A stretch of DNA of 64,000 nt from Mycolicibacterium fortuitum subsp. fortuitum (GCF_022179545.1 NZ_AP025518.1:496001-560000), one strand, 5' to 3'; positions 34,285 to 43,485 are shown, numbered from the stretch's first letter. Notes: generated by a model not told the origin, from the sequence alone. Numbers and translations: made by a program.

Positions 34285-34431
34285 TCAGTCAGCACCGGTT
34301 TCGGTGGGGTCATCGGCGCCTTCGGCTTGGTCAGGCTGCGGGCGCTGCCGCTGCGGTGGCTGCAACATCTCAGGATCAGCGTCCGGATCGTAGTCACGGT
34401 CATCGGCTCGCCCGGAATTTCTGGTACCCAT
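34285..34431 (-). CDS. Small acidic Pro/Gln/Asp-rich protein
   Basis: 48 residues: MGTRNSGRADDRDYDPDADPEMLQ, here split as residues 1-12 basic/Gly and 13-22 DRDYDPDADP, then a PPQRQRPQP stretch and an acidic end. The ATG at 34431 has a GGGAGG ribosome site 7 bp upstream. The antisense frame has no such support. Similar short, disordered proteins are common in mycobacteria; function unknown. Confidence 0.6.
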   Translation of the reverse strand: MGTRNSGRADDRDYDPDADPEMLQPPQRQRPQPDQAEGADDPTETGAD

Positions 34432-34548
34432 CTGACCTCCCTGTTCGGCCGTTCGCTGCGCATACCCGAACGTCACTGGACCAAACCCGGCGGCCCGGCC
34501 GGACCCGGATCGACGTGTGCGCCGCCGGTGAGCGGGTAGCCACCTGCC

Positions 34549-35502
34549 ATGTCGACGATCGGATACTTCCTCTCTTGTGAACAGTTCGGCCCCAAGGAAC
34601 TCATCGATCAGGCCAAACGGGCCGAAGATGCTGGGTTCGGCGCGCTGTGGATCTCCGACCACTTTCATCCCTGGACCGACGAACAGGGCCAGAGCCCCTT
34701 CGTCTGGTCAGTGATCGGAGCTCTATCGCAAACGGTTTCGCTGCCGGTGACCACCGCGGTCACCTGTCCCACGTTCCGGATTCATCCGGCGATCATCGCC
34801 CAGGCCGCCGCGACAGCGTCGGTGCAACTAGACGGCCGGTTTGTTCTCGGCGTGGGCAGCGGAGAAGCGCTCAACGAACACATCCTCGGCGACCCGTGGC
34901 CGTCGGTGGGCCGGCGACAGCGCATGCTCGAGGAAGCTGTCGAAGTGATCAGGCTGCTGCACAAGGGAAGCAAGGTCAGCCGTCAAGGGGAGTACTACGA
35001 CGTGCAGGAAGCCCGGATCTATACGCGGCCGCAGGAGCCGGTGCCCATCTATGTCTCAGGATTTGGCGAGCACTCGGCCAAACTGGCCGGCCGCATCGGT
35101 GACGGGTTCTGCACGACGCTCCCCGACGCCGATCTGATCCGCACCTTCCGGGACAACGGTGGTGGCGACAAGCCCGTACAGGCCGGCACGAAAGTCAGCT
35201 GGGACCGCGACGCCGAGCAAGCACTACAGGTCGCCCATCGGCTGTGGGCCAGCGAGCAACTGCCGGGTCGGCTGGCCCAAACCCTCCCCACGCCAACCGA
35301 CATCGGCGACGCCACGGCACTGGTCGATCCCCAGAAAGTCGCCGAGCACGTCACCTGTGGGGACGATGCCGACCGGCACGCCGCCCAACTCCGGGCCTAC
35401 CTGGATGCCGGGGTGGATGAAGTGTACGTGCAGCAGATCGGCCCGGACATGGACGGTTTCTTCGCGAGCTGGCAAAGCGACGTGTTGCCCCAGCTGAACT
35501 GA
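34549..35502 (+). CDS. F420-dependent LLM-class oxidoreductase (TIGR03557/FGD-like)
   Basis: 317-residue TIM-barrel luciferase-like enzyme: [41 protein letters not shown] and [24 protein letters not shown] are F420-glucose-6-phosphate-dehydrogenase-like signatures. True Fgd also begins with a similar ASxE segment; this is a paralogous subfamily with an unidentified substrate. Followed 16 bp later by ribonuclease Z. Confidence 0.92.
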   Translation: MSTIGYFLSCEQFGPKELIDQAKRAEDAGFGALWISDHFHPWTDEQGQSPFVWSVIGALSQTVSLPVTTAVTCPTFRIHPAIIAQAAATASVQLDGRFVLGVGSGEALNEHILGDPWPSVGRRQRMLEEAVEVIRLLHKGSKVSRQGEYYDVQEARIYTRPQEPVPIYVSGFGEHSAKLAGRIGDGFCTTLPDADLIRTFRDNGGGDKPVQAGTKVSWDRDAEQALQVAHRLWASEQLPGRLAQTLPTPTDIGDATALVDPQKVAEHVTCGDDADRHAAQLRAYLDAGVDEVYVQQIGPDMDGFFASWQSDVLPQLN

Positions 35503-35518
35503 ACCGTACTGTCAGAAC

Positions 35519-36433
35519 GTGTCGCTCCGCGAGTTGATCGTGCTCGGTACCGCCAGCCAGGTACCGACCCGCCACCGGAATCACAACGGTTATCTGCTGC
35601 GCTGGGACGGCGAGGGCTTGCTGTTCGACCCCGGAGAGGGAACTCAGCGCCAGCTTCTGTTCGCAGGTGTCGCGGCAAGTGCCGTCACCCGGCTGTGTCT
35701 CACCCACTTTCACGGCGACCATTGCCTCGGGGTTCCAGGAGTGCTGCAACGCATGTCTTTGGATCGCGCGCCGCATCCGCTGCACGTCTACTACCCCGAT
35801 TCAGGCCGGCAGTACTTCGCCCGACTCCGACACGCGAGCGTTTTCCACGACACACTTGAGGTTCACGAACACCCGATAACCGCAGACGGCCCGGTCGCAG
35901 ACGGGGGATTCGGTCTTCTGGAGGCGCGTCAGCTCGATCATTCGGTTGACTCCTTCGGCTACCGCTTCGTCGAGCCCGACGGCCGTCGCATGGTGCCCGA
36001 CCTGCTGGCCCGTTTCGGTGTCACCGGACCGGCCGTCGGTGAGCTGCAGCGGACCGGCGAGGTGCGCACGGCCGGTGAGCGGGTACGTCTGCAAGATGTC
36101 AGTGAGATCCGGCGGGGGCAGCGCTTCGCCTTCGTCATGGACACCCGGTTGTGCGACGCCGCATTCGCATTGGCCGAGGATGCCGACCTGCTGGTGATCG
36201 AGGCCACTTTCCTCCACCGAGACGCCCAGCTGGCATCCCGCTACGGACATCTGACCGCGCGTCAGGCCGCACACGTCGCAGCCCAGAGCGGCGTGAGGCG
36301 GCTGGTGCTCACCCACTTTTCCCAGCGCTACGACGATGCCCGCCAGCATCGGGACGAAGCGGCGGAAGTCTTTGACGGCGAGGTGATCACGGCCCACGAC
36401 CTGGCGCGGATCCCGGTTCCGAAGCGGGCATGA
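35519..36433 (+). CDS. rnz: Ribonuclease Z (tRNA 3' endonuclease)
   Basis: 304 residues from GTG 35519. Metallo-beta-lactamase fold with the RNase Z motif [13 protein letters not shown] (about residues 61-73), upstream NHNGYLLRW, Asp in MDTRLCD, and C-terminal His in [12 protein letters not shown] and LTHFSQRY. It removes 3' trailers from tRNA precursors lacking CCA; four of the six tRNAs encoded near 32-33 kb lack an encoded CCA and would need it. Confidence 0.93.
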   Translation: MSLRELIVLGTASQVPTRHRNHNGYLLRWDGEGLLFDPGEGTQRQLLFAGVAASAVTRLCLTHFHGDHCLGVPGVLQRMSLDRAPHPLHVYYPDSGRQYFARLRHASVFHDTLEVHEHPITADGPVADGGFGLLEARQLDHSVDSFGYRFVEPDGRRMVPDLLARFGVTGPAVGELQRTGEVRTAGERVRLQDVSEIRRGQRFAFVMDTRLCDAAFALAEDADLLVIEATFLHRDAQLASRYGHLTARQAAHVAAQSGVRRLVLTHFSQRYDDARQHRDEAAEVFDGEVITAHDLARIPVPKRA

Positions 36434-36490
36434 AGCCGGCGGATCGCGGGTACCCGACGCGCGAGCCGACAAATCGAAGGCGGTGAAACC

Positions 36491-36646
36491 ATGGAACGTG
36501 AAAGCTCCAAGCACGGCCCGCGCGAAGACGACGCACTCAAGAGCGAGCTACGCGGCACTCTGCAGGGCAACCGATCGAGCCGGGCAGAGGAATGGCGCGA
36601 CCCCGAGCCGCCCGCCGACGACGACCCGGACGTCCCCACGACTTAG
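36491..36646 (+). CDS. Small conserved hydrophilic protein
   Basis: 51 residues: MERESSKHGPREDDALKSEL, RGTLQGNRSSRAEEWRDPEP and an acidic PADDDPDVPTT end. The block KHGPREDDALK...SRAEEWRDPEPP is familiar from many actinobacterial small proteins of unknown function. It lies just after rnz. Too short to show catalytic features; probably disordered. Confidence 0.7.
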   Translation: MERESSKHGPREDDALKSELRGTLQGNRSSRAEEWRDPEPPADDDPDVPTT

Positions 36647-36753
36647 CGATCAGCCGCCGGACGATCCTTACGCCCTCATGCGGCGTGAGATTCGTCGAAA
36701 TGAAGTTGATATGAGTCTTCGGCGATCGCCGCTGTAGTCCGCAGAATGTCCGT

Positions 36754-37338
36754 GTGACGATGTCGGCGCCCACCTGTGGTCAGCATTCACAGGAGCCTGC
36801 CGGCGCGCCGGTGATCAGAGCGCTGGGGATCGCCGACCAACCTGCGCCCGACCGTGGGCGGGGCGTCGATGAGGACCAGGTCGTGCGCCTGACTCGTCAG
36901 CAAGAGCTGCGGCAGGCTCGCTACTATCGTGGGCTGTTGGAAGCACAGCGGGCCGAGGTCGACGAGGAATTGGCCCGCGATTGCGAACTGCTGGCCAGGC
37001 ATCTGGCCGATGATCGCAATCGACGTCGGATGCCGCGCCTCCGCGAAGCGATCAGACACAAGCGTCGTGAGCAGTACCAGATCGACTGTCTCCTGGAATC
37101 ATTGAACATGAGGTTCTTCCGGCCGCGGCCGATTCCGCTACCGGACCACCGCTTCACCATCGAGATCGAACCTAAGCGCCATGGCTACCGGGTGCGGATC
37201 CATGAACTCGATCAAATCGTGACCGCCGTGAGCCGCGAGGAAGCCGAGATGACGGCTCGCGCGCACATCGCCGTGAACATCGGTATTGCCATCAGCCGGA
37301 TCGCCGTTCACGTGACGTCTGGAAGCTCGACCACGTAG
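36754..37338 (+). CDS. Hypothetical protein with helical N-terminus and HicB-like C-terminal segment
   Basis: 194 residues from GTG 36754. Residues about 40-105 form charged helices (RQQELRQARYYRGLLEAQRAEVDEELARDCELL). The C-terminal region HGYRVRIHELDQIVTAVSREEAEMTARAHIA resembles the partial-RNase-H (HicB/DUF1902-like) fold. No partner HicA toxin is present, so it is not called an antitoxin. Confidence 0.65.
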   Translation: MTMSAPTCGQHSQEPAGAPVIRALGIADQPAPDRGRGVDEDQVVRLTRQQELRQARYYRGLLEAQRAEVDEELARDCELLARHLADDRNRRRMPRLREAIRHKRREQYQIDCLLESLNMRFFRPRPIPLPDHRFTIEIEPKRHGYRVRIHELDQIVTAVSREEAEMTARAHIAVNIGIAISRIAVHVTSGSSTT

Positions 37339-37672
37339 CTTCTGCGGATTGCCCGGCGCCCCAACGGCTTCTGCTATATCAACCTCGGTAGGGGTTCAAT
37401 TTTGCGTACGCTCGCCACGTCGCCGCTCGAGTGATATCCAGAGGTGATGTTGAAAAGACTTGTGGCACAGCTAAAAATCGCCGGAGTTCGCCTGAAGATC
37501 AGGTTTTGCTGGTTAATGTCCAGGTATAATTTTCCCGCGATTCACCTACGGGACACCCTGTGTCCCAAGTATTTATGACCGATCGATCATCGGGTGATGA
37601 CACCGCTTCACGTGCACTGCTACGTTTCCCTCCGAAGAAATCCTCGAATACGGAGAGGCGCGCCGCCGCACC
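37339..37672. other. Upstream region of the MspA porin genes
   Basis: 334 bp without a gene, AT-richer than its surroundings. It contains a TATAAT hexamer at 37525-37530, with GGTTTT 17 bp upstream, consistent with a SigA-type promoter and a leader of about 140 nt for the porin gene. Confidence 0.5.
37525..37530 (+). promoter_or_regulatory. Candidate -10 element TATAAT
   Basis: A perfect -10 hexamer in an AT-rich patch 143 bp upstream of the first porin gene. The -35 is poor. Promoter activity is inferred. Confidence 0.35.
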
Positions 37673-38353
37673 ATGCTGAAAACTCTTGTCACTCTGGCTG
37701 TCTCCTGCTCCGTCGGCGCCATCGTGTCACTAGGTACCGCTAATCCGGCTGGCGCTGAGCCGATTCCGGATCCGCCGGCACCCGATGTGGCACCTGCACC
37801 CGCGGGTGACAACGGGGCCGTCCCGTCGGCTGGACCCGGGATCTTGTCGACACCTGAGGGTTGGACACTTTCGGTCAAGGCGGTAGACGAAACACAGCTG
37901 GCTGTGTCGCCGTTGACCACCGCTGTGTCGTCGCGCGAATACCTGGTGGGTGGAACGTTTCTGGGTGAGGTGACCGGCTCCGGCACAGCTGCGCTGGCCG
38001 GCGGCACGCTAGAGGCCGGATACCAGATCGGTTGCGGCATCAGTGCTGATGTCGTGGACGCGAGGTTCGGCGGCAATATCACGCCCTCGCTGAGCTCGGC
38101 GGGTGTGCCGAGCGTCGGAGGTGGTCTGTTCGCCCAGATCCGTCCCACGCTCAAGCCGGGGACCGCGTCCGTCATCCCGGTGACGAAGATCCAGTATGAC
38201 GGCGACTCGGCACGTGTGACGATCACCGGCCTGCGGATCAAGATCGACAACTGCGTCGGTCAGTCCTTCATTCGCTCGTATGCGACGTTCACCAGCTCCA
38301 CCGCCGACACACAGGACGTGGTCTCGTACGTGGGCGTGACCAAGGCGGTATGA
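37673..38353 (+). CDS. MspA-family porin 1
   Basis: 226 residues with a signal peptide ending near AGAEP (about residue 28), a Pro-rich linker, then the MspA core: GWTLSVKAVDETQLAVSPL, SREYLVGGTFLGEV, GTLEAGYQIGCGISADVV and C-terminal IDNCVGQSFIRSYATFT...DVVSYVGVTKAV. MspA proteins form octameric outer-membrane channels for small hydrophilic nutrients. The Pro/Ala-rich insert after the signal peptide makes it longer than MspA itself. Confidence 0.95.
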   Translation: MLKTLVTLAVSCSVGAIVSLGTANPAGAEPIPDPPAPDVAPAPAGDNGAVPSAGPGILSTPEGWTLSVKAVDETQLAVSPLTTAVSSREYLVGGTFLGEVTGSGTAALAGGTLEAGYQIGCGISADVVDARFGGNITPSLSSAGVPSVGGGLFAQIRPTLKPGTASVIPVTKIQYDGDSARVTITGLRIKIDNCVGQSFIRSYATFTSSTADTQDVVSYVGVTKAV

Positions 38354-38416
38354 ACTTCGGCACCCGAATCATCACCCGCTCAACCGTTTACGCTCCGAGA
38401 GGTATCGACAACTGAC

Positions 38417-39082
38417 ATGGCCAAGATCCTTGCCGCGCTGATTGTGGTCGGCGCCATCATGACGCCCGCGCCGTATGCGAGTGCGGCTCCCGAACCCCCT
38501 CTGCCGCCCGTTGAAGGCGGGACCGAAGCAGTGCCGGACACCGGGAACGTACCCTCTGCGGAACCGGCGGTGGTCACGACGCCGGACGGTTGGGAGTTGA
38601 AGCTCGCTGCCAAGGACGAAACACAACTGCCGATACCAGCCTTGACCACCGCAACCACATCACGGGAGTACCTGGCAGGTGGCACGTTCACCGGCAGTAT
38701 CGGCGGCAGCGGCAGCACGTCGTTACGAGGCGGCACGCTCGAGGCCGGCTACCAGATCGGTTGCGGTATCACCCTGAGCTCGGTCCGCCTGACCGGGAGC
38801 CTCGGCCTTTCCTCCTCGGTCAGCCGGTCCGGCCTCGGCGGGATCAGCGCGCCGATTCAGGGCAATGTCGAGGTGCGGCCCAAACCCGGTGAGGTCATCA
38901 ACGTCTCCATCACCGAGATGAAGTTCAAGGGCAAGGATTCCCGGGTGACGCTAAAAGACGTCCACATCAAGATCGATGGGTGCGTCGGCCAGTCGTTTCT
39001 GCGGTCATACGCGAAGCTGACCAGCGCCGCCCCGGGCTCCCAAGATATCGTCGCCTATTACGGCGTGACCAAGGCGGTCTGA
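38417..39082 (+). CDS. MspA-family porin 2
   Basis: 221 residues, signal peptide ending near ASAAPEP, then the same Pro-rich linker and MspA core (GWELKLAAKDETQLPIPAL, SREYLAGGTFTGSIGG, GTLEAGYQIGCGITLSS, IDGCVGQSFLRSYAKLT, VAYYGVTKAV). A tandem duplicate of the first porin 63 bp upstream, likely in one transcript. The two subunits could form mixed pores. It overlaps the convergent GAPDH gene by 25 bp. Confidence 0.95.
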   Translation: MAKILAALIVVGAIMTPAPYASAAPEPPLPPVEGGTEAVPDTGNVPSAEPAVVTTPDGWELKLAAKDETQLPIPALTTATTSREYLAGGTFTGSIGGSGSTSLRGGTLEAGYQIGCGITLSSVRLTGSLGLSSSVSRSGLGGISAPIQGNVEVRPKPGEVINVSITEMKFKGKDSRVTLKDVHIKIDGCVGQSFLRSYAKLTSAAPGSQDIVAYYGVTKAV

Positions 39083-40527
39083 TCCGCTTCCGCCCGCATC
39101 TGTGGGTACGTCGGGTACTCGATTCCCGACAGGTACTGCACGGTGCGCACCACCTGAGACGAGTAGCCGAATTCGTTGTCGTACCAGACGTAGAGGATCA
39201 CGTTGTCCTCGTCGACAATCGTCGCGTTGGCATCGATGATGCTTGCCGCGCGGGAGCCGATGAAGTCGCTGGACACTGCGTCGGTCGCGGCGGTGTAGTC
39301 GAGATTGCGGCTCAACGGGCCCGACAGTGACGCCTGGCGCAGGTACTCCAGTGCCTCTTCCTTGGTGGTCGGCCGGTGCAACTGCATGTTCAGGATCGCC
39401 ACCGACACATCCGGGGTGGGGACGCGGATCGAGCTGCCGCTGATCTTGGCCTTCAATTCCGGCATCGCCTTGGCTACCGCAGACGCGGCGCCGGTTTCGG
39501 TGAGCACCAGGTTGAACGGCGCGGACCGGCCACGGCGATCGGCCTTGTGGTAGTTGTCCAGCAGGTTCTGATCGTTGGTGAACGAGTGCACGGTCTCCAC
39601 GTGGCAACGGGCGATGCCGTACTCGTCGTCCATGGCCTTCAGCGGCGGGACGATCGCGTTGGTGGTGCAGGACGCGCAGGAGAAGATCTGCTGTTCGAGG
39701 TCGAGGGTGCGGTGGTTGACCCCGTGCACGATGTTGGGCACATCGCCCTTGCCGGGCGCAGTCAGCAGCACCTTCGCGATGCCGGGGCGCAGGTGCTTGG
39801 ACAGGCCTTCGCGGTCGCGCCACTTGCCGGTGTTGTCGATCAGGATCGCGTTGTCGATGCCGTACTGCGTGTAATCGACGGTCGACGGGTCGTCGCTGTG
39901 GATGAACTTGATGACGTTGCCGTTGGCGATCAGACAGTTGTTCTCGGTGTCGACCTTGATCGAGCCGTTGAACTGGCCGTGCACCGAGTCACGACGCAGC
40001 AGTGACGCCCGCTTGGCCAGGTCACCTTCGCCGTTACTGCGGATCACGACGGCGCGCAGGTTCAGGCCGTTGCCGGAGCCGGCCTTCTCGATGAGCAGCC
40101 GTGCGACGAGGCGGCCGATGCGGCCGAACCCGTAGAGCACCACGTCCCGCGGTCCTTGCGGTTCGATCTTGTTTTCGCCGGTCACGTCGCTGAGTGCCTG
40201 CGCGGTGAACTCGGGTACCGACTGGGTGCCATCGCTGGCGCGGTAGGCCATGACCAACAGGCCGAGGTCGATCTTCGACGGGCCCAGGTCCAGGTCGGCC
40301 AGTGCTTGCAGGAAGGGGAAGGTCTCTTCCACCGACAGTTCGTCACCACCGACCTGCCGCGCGAAGCGGTGGGTCCGCAGGATGCTGATCACAGACTTGT
40401 TCACCAGCGACCGGCTGTGCAGCAGGACGGTCACGCCCTTCGCCCGGTGCAAGGTGCCGATGATCGGGATCATCGCCTCTGCGAGCGCTTCTTGGGCATT
40501 CCAGTGGGCGAGTTCTGGCGAGTTCAA
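39058..40527 (-). CDS. Glyceraldehyde-3-phosphate dehydrogenase, long GapB type
   Basis: 489 residues if it starts at TTG 40527 (read MNSPELAHWNAQEAL). After a helical N-terminal extension of about 125 residues comes the Rossmann VVLYGFGRIGRLVARLL, catalytic Cys in FSCASCTTNAIVPPLKAM, and the C-terminal VWYDNEFGYSSQVVRTVQYL. The length and extension match the GapB/GapX class of actinobacteria (about 480 aa), which favours gluconeogenesis. The frame remains open to 40896, but upstream sequence is not protein-like. Confidence 0.92.
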   Translation of the reverse strand: MNSPELAHWNAQEALAEAMIPIIGTLHRAKGVTVLLHSRSLVNKSVISILRTHRFARQVGGDELSVEETFPFLQALADLDLGPSKIDLGLLVMAYRASDGTQSVPEFTAQALSDVTGENKIEPQGPRDVVLYGFGRIGRLVARLLIEKAGSGNGLNLRAVVIRSNGEGDLAKRASLLRRDSVHGQFNGSIKVDTENNCLIANGNVIKFIHSDDPSTVDYTQYGIDNAILIDNTGKWRDREGLSKHLRPGIAKVLLTAPGKGDVPNIVHGVNHRTLDLEQQIFSCASCTTNAIVPPLKAMDDEYGIARCHVETVHSFTNDQNLLDNYHKADRRGRSAPFNLVLTETGAASAVAKAMPELKAKISGSSIRVPTPDVSVAILNMQLHRPTTKEEALEYLRQASLSGPLSRNLDYTAATDAVSSDFIGSRAASIIDANATIVDEDNVILYVWYDNEFGYSSQVVRTVQYLSGIEYPTYPQMRAEADQTALVTP

Positions 40528-40675
40528 ATCAAGCGTCCTGTGGGTCGTATGGGCTGGCCCCTCGGATGAGTAGCACATAGATGGTAGCGATTGTCCGATT
40601 TCACAATGCGCCGCGGTTCGGCCGCGAGAGGCGTAGTGGCCCAGGTCACAGGCAGGGTGATCGGCTGCGGACGGC

Positions 40676-40975
40676 TCAAGGGGAGTCGCATGCCATGGCC
40701 AGAGCAACCTCCCGGGTCTGCTTCCACGCCCGGTACTCGTCGGGCAGGCAGACCGCGCAGGGCCGGTAACCGGCTGCGACGGCGGTTTCCGCGTCGGCGA
40801 AGAAGACTCTGTTGCGGGTGTAGCCCCCGGACGCCAGCGTTCGCAGGGCAGATGGGCAGTCCAGGCGGCCGTAGAGCTTGCCGCCCCGATGCCCACCCAG
40901 CGTCCCGGGTGTGACGCTGCGGTACGGATGACCGTCCGCTCCGACCAAGGTGTACCGCAAGATTTTTGACGTCAT
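40676..40975 (-). CDS. Ada-type zinc-binding domain protein
   Basis: 99 residues: RNRVFFADAETAVAAGYRPCAVCLPDEYRAW is the second half of the Ada N-terminal methylphosphotriester domain with its C-x2-C; a third Cys lies in LDCPSAL. The first of the four Ada zinc cysteines is missing (LYGRLDC in place of FYCRPSC), so methyl acceptance is doubtful. Its start overlaps the stop of the 2OG oxygenase (ATGA); last gene of the alkylation operon. Confidence 0.85.
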   Translation of the reverse strand: MTSKILRYTLVGADGHPYRSVTPGTLGGHRGGKLYGRLDCPSALRTLASGGYTRNRVFFADAETAVAAGYRPCAVCLPDEYRAWKQTREVALAMACDSP

Positions 40976-41700
40976 GCGGCGTCGTGGAAGACAAGCCCGA
41001 GAGTGAATCGCGTTCCGCTGCGGACCACGGAAACCCCATGCCGCACCGGAGCTGCCGACCATCCGCGAGCCGACGGCACCGGCCGGTCCCGAGTGGTGAA
41101 GATCAGGCCATGCCCCTGGGGGATGACGGTGGCGGTGCCGCGGGACTGCGCGCGCGGCCGCTGTTCGTAGAGCAGGAACTCGCCCCCGGTGTGGTCGACG
41201 CCGGGGCTGGTCAGGTTGATGACCACCTGCAGCGGAAAGACCAGTTCCCCGTACAGGTCTCGATGCAAGGCGTTCCAGTCGCCGGTCTCGTACTTGAGCA
41301 GGATCGCGGTGGTCTTGGTCTGCCCCGCCGCGTGACACATCGCCAACCACTCGTCGAGGTCGTCGGGCCAGGGCGCGGGCCGGCGAAGCTTGGTCCACCA
41401 GTCCCGCGCGATCGGCAACAACCGGGGATACAGCGCGCGCTTGAGGGCCAGGACAGGGTCGGGATAAGGATCGGCGAAGTAGCGGTACTCGCCTTCCCCG
41501 AACCGGTACCGGTTCATGTCGATCGTGGAGCGGAACCGCTGGTCGTCGCGGTAGAGCGCCGCGATCCGGCGGGCCTCCGCCGTGGTGAGCAGCGGAGGGG
41601 TGAGGGCGCAGCCGACACTGTCGAGATCCGAACGGATCGTCTCCCAATCGGCGGCGGCAACGCGGGCTTCCCACGGCCCGCCCGGCGGTGTGGCGCTCAT
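40972..41700 (-). CDS. 2-oxoglutarate/Fe(II) oxygenase
   Basis: 242 residues from ATG 41700. The double-stranded beta-helix shows HRDLYGELVFPLQVVINL (H-x-D pair), GGEFLLYEQRPRAQSRG and a distal His/Arg in VRHGVSVVRSGTRFTL. It is not a standard AlkB, but its position between a methylguanine methyltransferase and an Ada zinc domain argues for a role in alkylation damage or protein hydroxylation linked to it. Overlaps both neighbours by 4 bp. Confidence 0.88.
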   Translation of the reverse strand: MSATPPGGPWEARVAAADWETIRSDLDSVGCALTPPLLTTAEARRIAALYRDDQRFRSTIDMNRYRFGEGEYRYFADPYPDPVLALKRALYPRLLPIARDWWTKLRRPAPWPDDLDEWLAMCHAAGQTKTTAILLKYETGDWNALHRDLYGELVFPLQVVINLTSPGVDHTGGEFLLYEQRPRAQSRGTATVIPQGHGLIFTTRDRPVPSARGWSAAPVRHGVSVVRSGTRFTLGLVFHDAA

Positions 41701-42308
41701 GCCGCGTCCTCCAGATCGAGCAGAATGCGCTTGGCCTCGACTCCGCCCAGGTAGCCGCCCATCGCACCGTCGCTGCGCACCACGCGGTGGCACGGCACCA
41801 CGACGGGCAGCGGGTTGGTGGCGCAGGCGGTGCCGACGGCCCGCACGGCCTTGGGGTTGCCGGCGAGTTGGGCGACGGCTGCATAGCTCGCGGTGTGCCC
41901 GTAGCCGATCTCGGGCAGGTGGTGCAGCACGGTGCTGCGGAACCCCGCCGAAAGCCGCCAGTCCAGCGTGATGTCGAAGGTGCGGCGAGTGCCGGCGAAA
42001 TACTCGTCGAGCTCCCGGGTCACCGCGTCCAGTCGCGTGGGCGCGCGCAGGATGCGGGGGCTGATCTTGTCGGCGAGCTGTTGCAGGACGGCGTCGTGAT
42101 CTTCGCGGGCATAGGCCACCCGGACCAGGCCGCGTTCGGTGGCTGCCACCAGCAGCGGCCCCACCGGGCTGTCGATGATCCGGTAGGCGATGTCGAGGAC
42201 GCCGTCACGATCGGCGGCGACCCCCAGCCGAGCCCGCAGTGCGGCCATGGTGTCGGTGCCGTCGTTCATCTGTGACAGTTCGCGGATCAGGTCGTGGTCG
42301 GTGCTCAT
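41697..42308 (-). CDS. ogt: Methylated-DNA-protein-cysteine methyltransferase
   Basis: 203 residues. Active-site PCHRVVRSDGAMGGYLGG near the C-terminus, preceded by the winged HTH TASYAAVAQLAGNPKAVRAVGTACATNPL and FRSTVLHHL. The Cys accepts alkyl groups from O6-alkylguanine. The N-terminal about 50 residues (ELSQMNDGTDTM) are longer than minimal Ogt. Overlaps the sigma factor upstream and the oxygenase downstream, so it is translationally coupled. Confidence 0.94.
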   Translation of the reverse strand: MSTDHDLIRELSQMNDGTDTMAALRARLGVAADRDGVLDIAYRIIDSPVGPLLVAATERGLVRVAYAREDHDAVLQQLADKISPRILRAPTRLDAVTRELDEYFAGTRRTFDITLDWRLSAGFRSTVLHHLPEIGYGHTASYAAVAQLAGNPKAVRAVGTACATNPLPVVVPCHRVVRSDGAMGGYLGGVEAKRILLDLEDAA

Positions 42309-42814
42309 GGGGTTACTCCTCTCCGGGAGGTACTGACGGCGGCGGAGCCGTTGCGATAGGTACGTCTGAGGGCGGCAATGCCGTCGGCGGCGGCGCGCCG
42401 GGCGGCATCGGTGCTGCCGCCGAGGATGGCGGCGACATCGGCATAGGGCAGGCTGGCGAGGTAGTGGTAGGCCACGGCCTGCCTCTGTTTGGTCGGCAGG
42501 CGTTCGAGTGCGTCGGCCAGATCGTCGTCGCGGTCGTGCCGCGCAGCGGCGGGGGTTTCCGGCACGGTGTCGGTGGGGATCGCGTGGCGCGACCGGGCGC
42601 GGGTGATGTCGATCGCCTTGCGGTGAGCGACCGTCACCAGCCAGGCTTCGATGTTCGCGTCAGCCGGAAGGTCCGGGTAGGCCTTCATGGCGGCCAGGAA
42701 CGTTTCCGACCACGCATCGTCGGCGTCGATCGGTCCCACGATCGCCCTACACACCCGCAAAACCGTGGGGCCGTGGCCCTCGACCACCGCCTCGAAGGGC
42801 TGTTTGGCTTTCAC
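42305..42814 (-). CDS. ECF-type RNA polymerase sigma factor heading the alkylation operon
   Basis: 169 residues from GTG 42814 (VKAKQPFEAVVEGHGPTVL). Region 2: DADDAWSETFLAAMKAYPDL and ANIEAWLVTVAHRKAID; region 4: LERLPTKQRQAVAYHYLASLPYADVAAIL. The frame is open to a TTG at 42859, overlapping the tetR stop. No anti-sigma factor is adjacent. It presumably directs expression of this operon after alkylation damage, taking the place of the AraC-like activator part of Ada. Confidence 0.88.
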   Translation of the reverse strand: MKAKQPFEAVVEGHGPTVLRVCRAIVGPIDADDAWSETFLAAMKAYPDLPADANIEAWLVTVAHRKAIDITRARSRHAIPTDTVPETPAAARHDRDDDLADALERLPTKQRQAVAYHYLASLPYADVAAILGGSTDAARRAAADGIAALRRTYRNGSAAVSTSRRGVTP

Positions 42815-42855
42815 GACAGGTAGACGCTCCGACCGCGGTTTTCGTGAGATCCGAG

Positions 42856-43455
42856 TCAACCCGGCGGCGCGAGCCCGTTGAGGATGAAGTCCATGACCTC
42901 GCCGGCGACGTCGTCCGGGGTCTTCGTCGAGCGGATGACGTTGTGCAGCATCGCGGTCAGCATGATGGCCCCGAAGATGCTGATGGCGCTGCCTTCGGGA
43001 TCGGCGAGGTGTCGCAGAGAGCCGTCGACGGCACCGGCACGCAGGACCCTGGTGATCGGTTCGTAGAAGGCTTCCTGGACCGAGGAGGTCAGCTCGGGTA
43101 GCCGGATGGCCCGGCCGAGGTCGCCGACCAGGGCCTGGCTCGTGTCGGGGCTCTTCATGGTGTGAGCCACCTGGACCCCGACCACGGCTGCCAGTCGATC
43201 GCGGCCCGACCCCGGGCCATCGGCGGCCGCGGCCACGTCACGGGCCAGTGCGTCCAGCGAATCCCGGAGCAGGAAGGCCAGGATGTCGTCTTTGCCCTTG
43301 AAGTAGTAGTACAGGGTGGCTTTGGGGACACCTGACGCCGTGGCGATGTCCTCGATCTTGGTGTTCTGCAGCCCGCGGGCGGCGATGAGGTCGGTCGCGG
43401 CGTACAGCTTCTCGGCTACCGCCGCGGGCACCGCGCGTCCGTTCTGTGCAGCCAC
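42856..43455 (-). CDS. TetR-family repressor
   Basis: 199 residues from GTG 43455. N-terminal HTH: AEKLYAATDLIAARGLQNTKIEDIATASGVPKATLYYYFKGKDDIL. The ligand domain is typical of TetR_C. A perfect dyad operator lies in the 93-bp gap to the divergent FAD dehydrogenase, which is the obvious target. It may also run into the sigma factor gene downstream. Confidence 0.93.
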   Translation of the reverse strand: MAAQNGRAVPAAVAEKLYAATDLIAARGLQNTKIEDIATASGVPKATLYYYFKGKDDILAFLLRDSLDALARDVAAAADGPGSGRDRLAAVVGVQVAHTMKSPDTSQALVGDLGRAIRLPELTSSVQEAFYEPITRVLRAGAVDGSLRHLADPEGSAISIFGAIMLTAMLHNVIRSTKTPDDVAGEVMDFILNGLAPPG

Positions 43456-43485
43456 GTGCGCAGTCTACGAGGACCTGTTGCGCAG

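Noticed and set aside
36754..37338. HicAB toxin-antitoxin
   Set aside because: The C-terminal fold is only vaguely HicB-like and no HicA toxin gene is adjacent.
40528..40896. Longer N-terminus for GAPDH
   Set aside because: GapB-type proteins begin at the NSPELAHW segment; the upstream frame overlaps the Ada-domain gene region and looks random.
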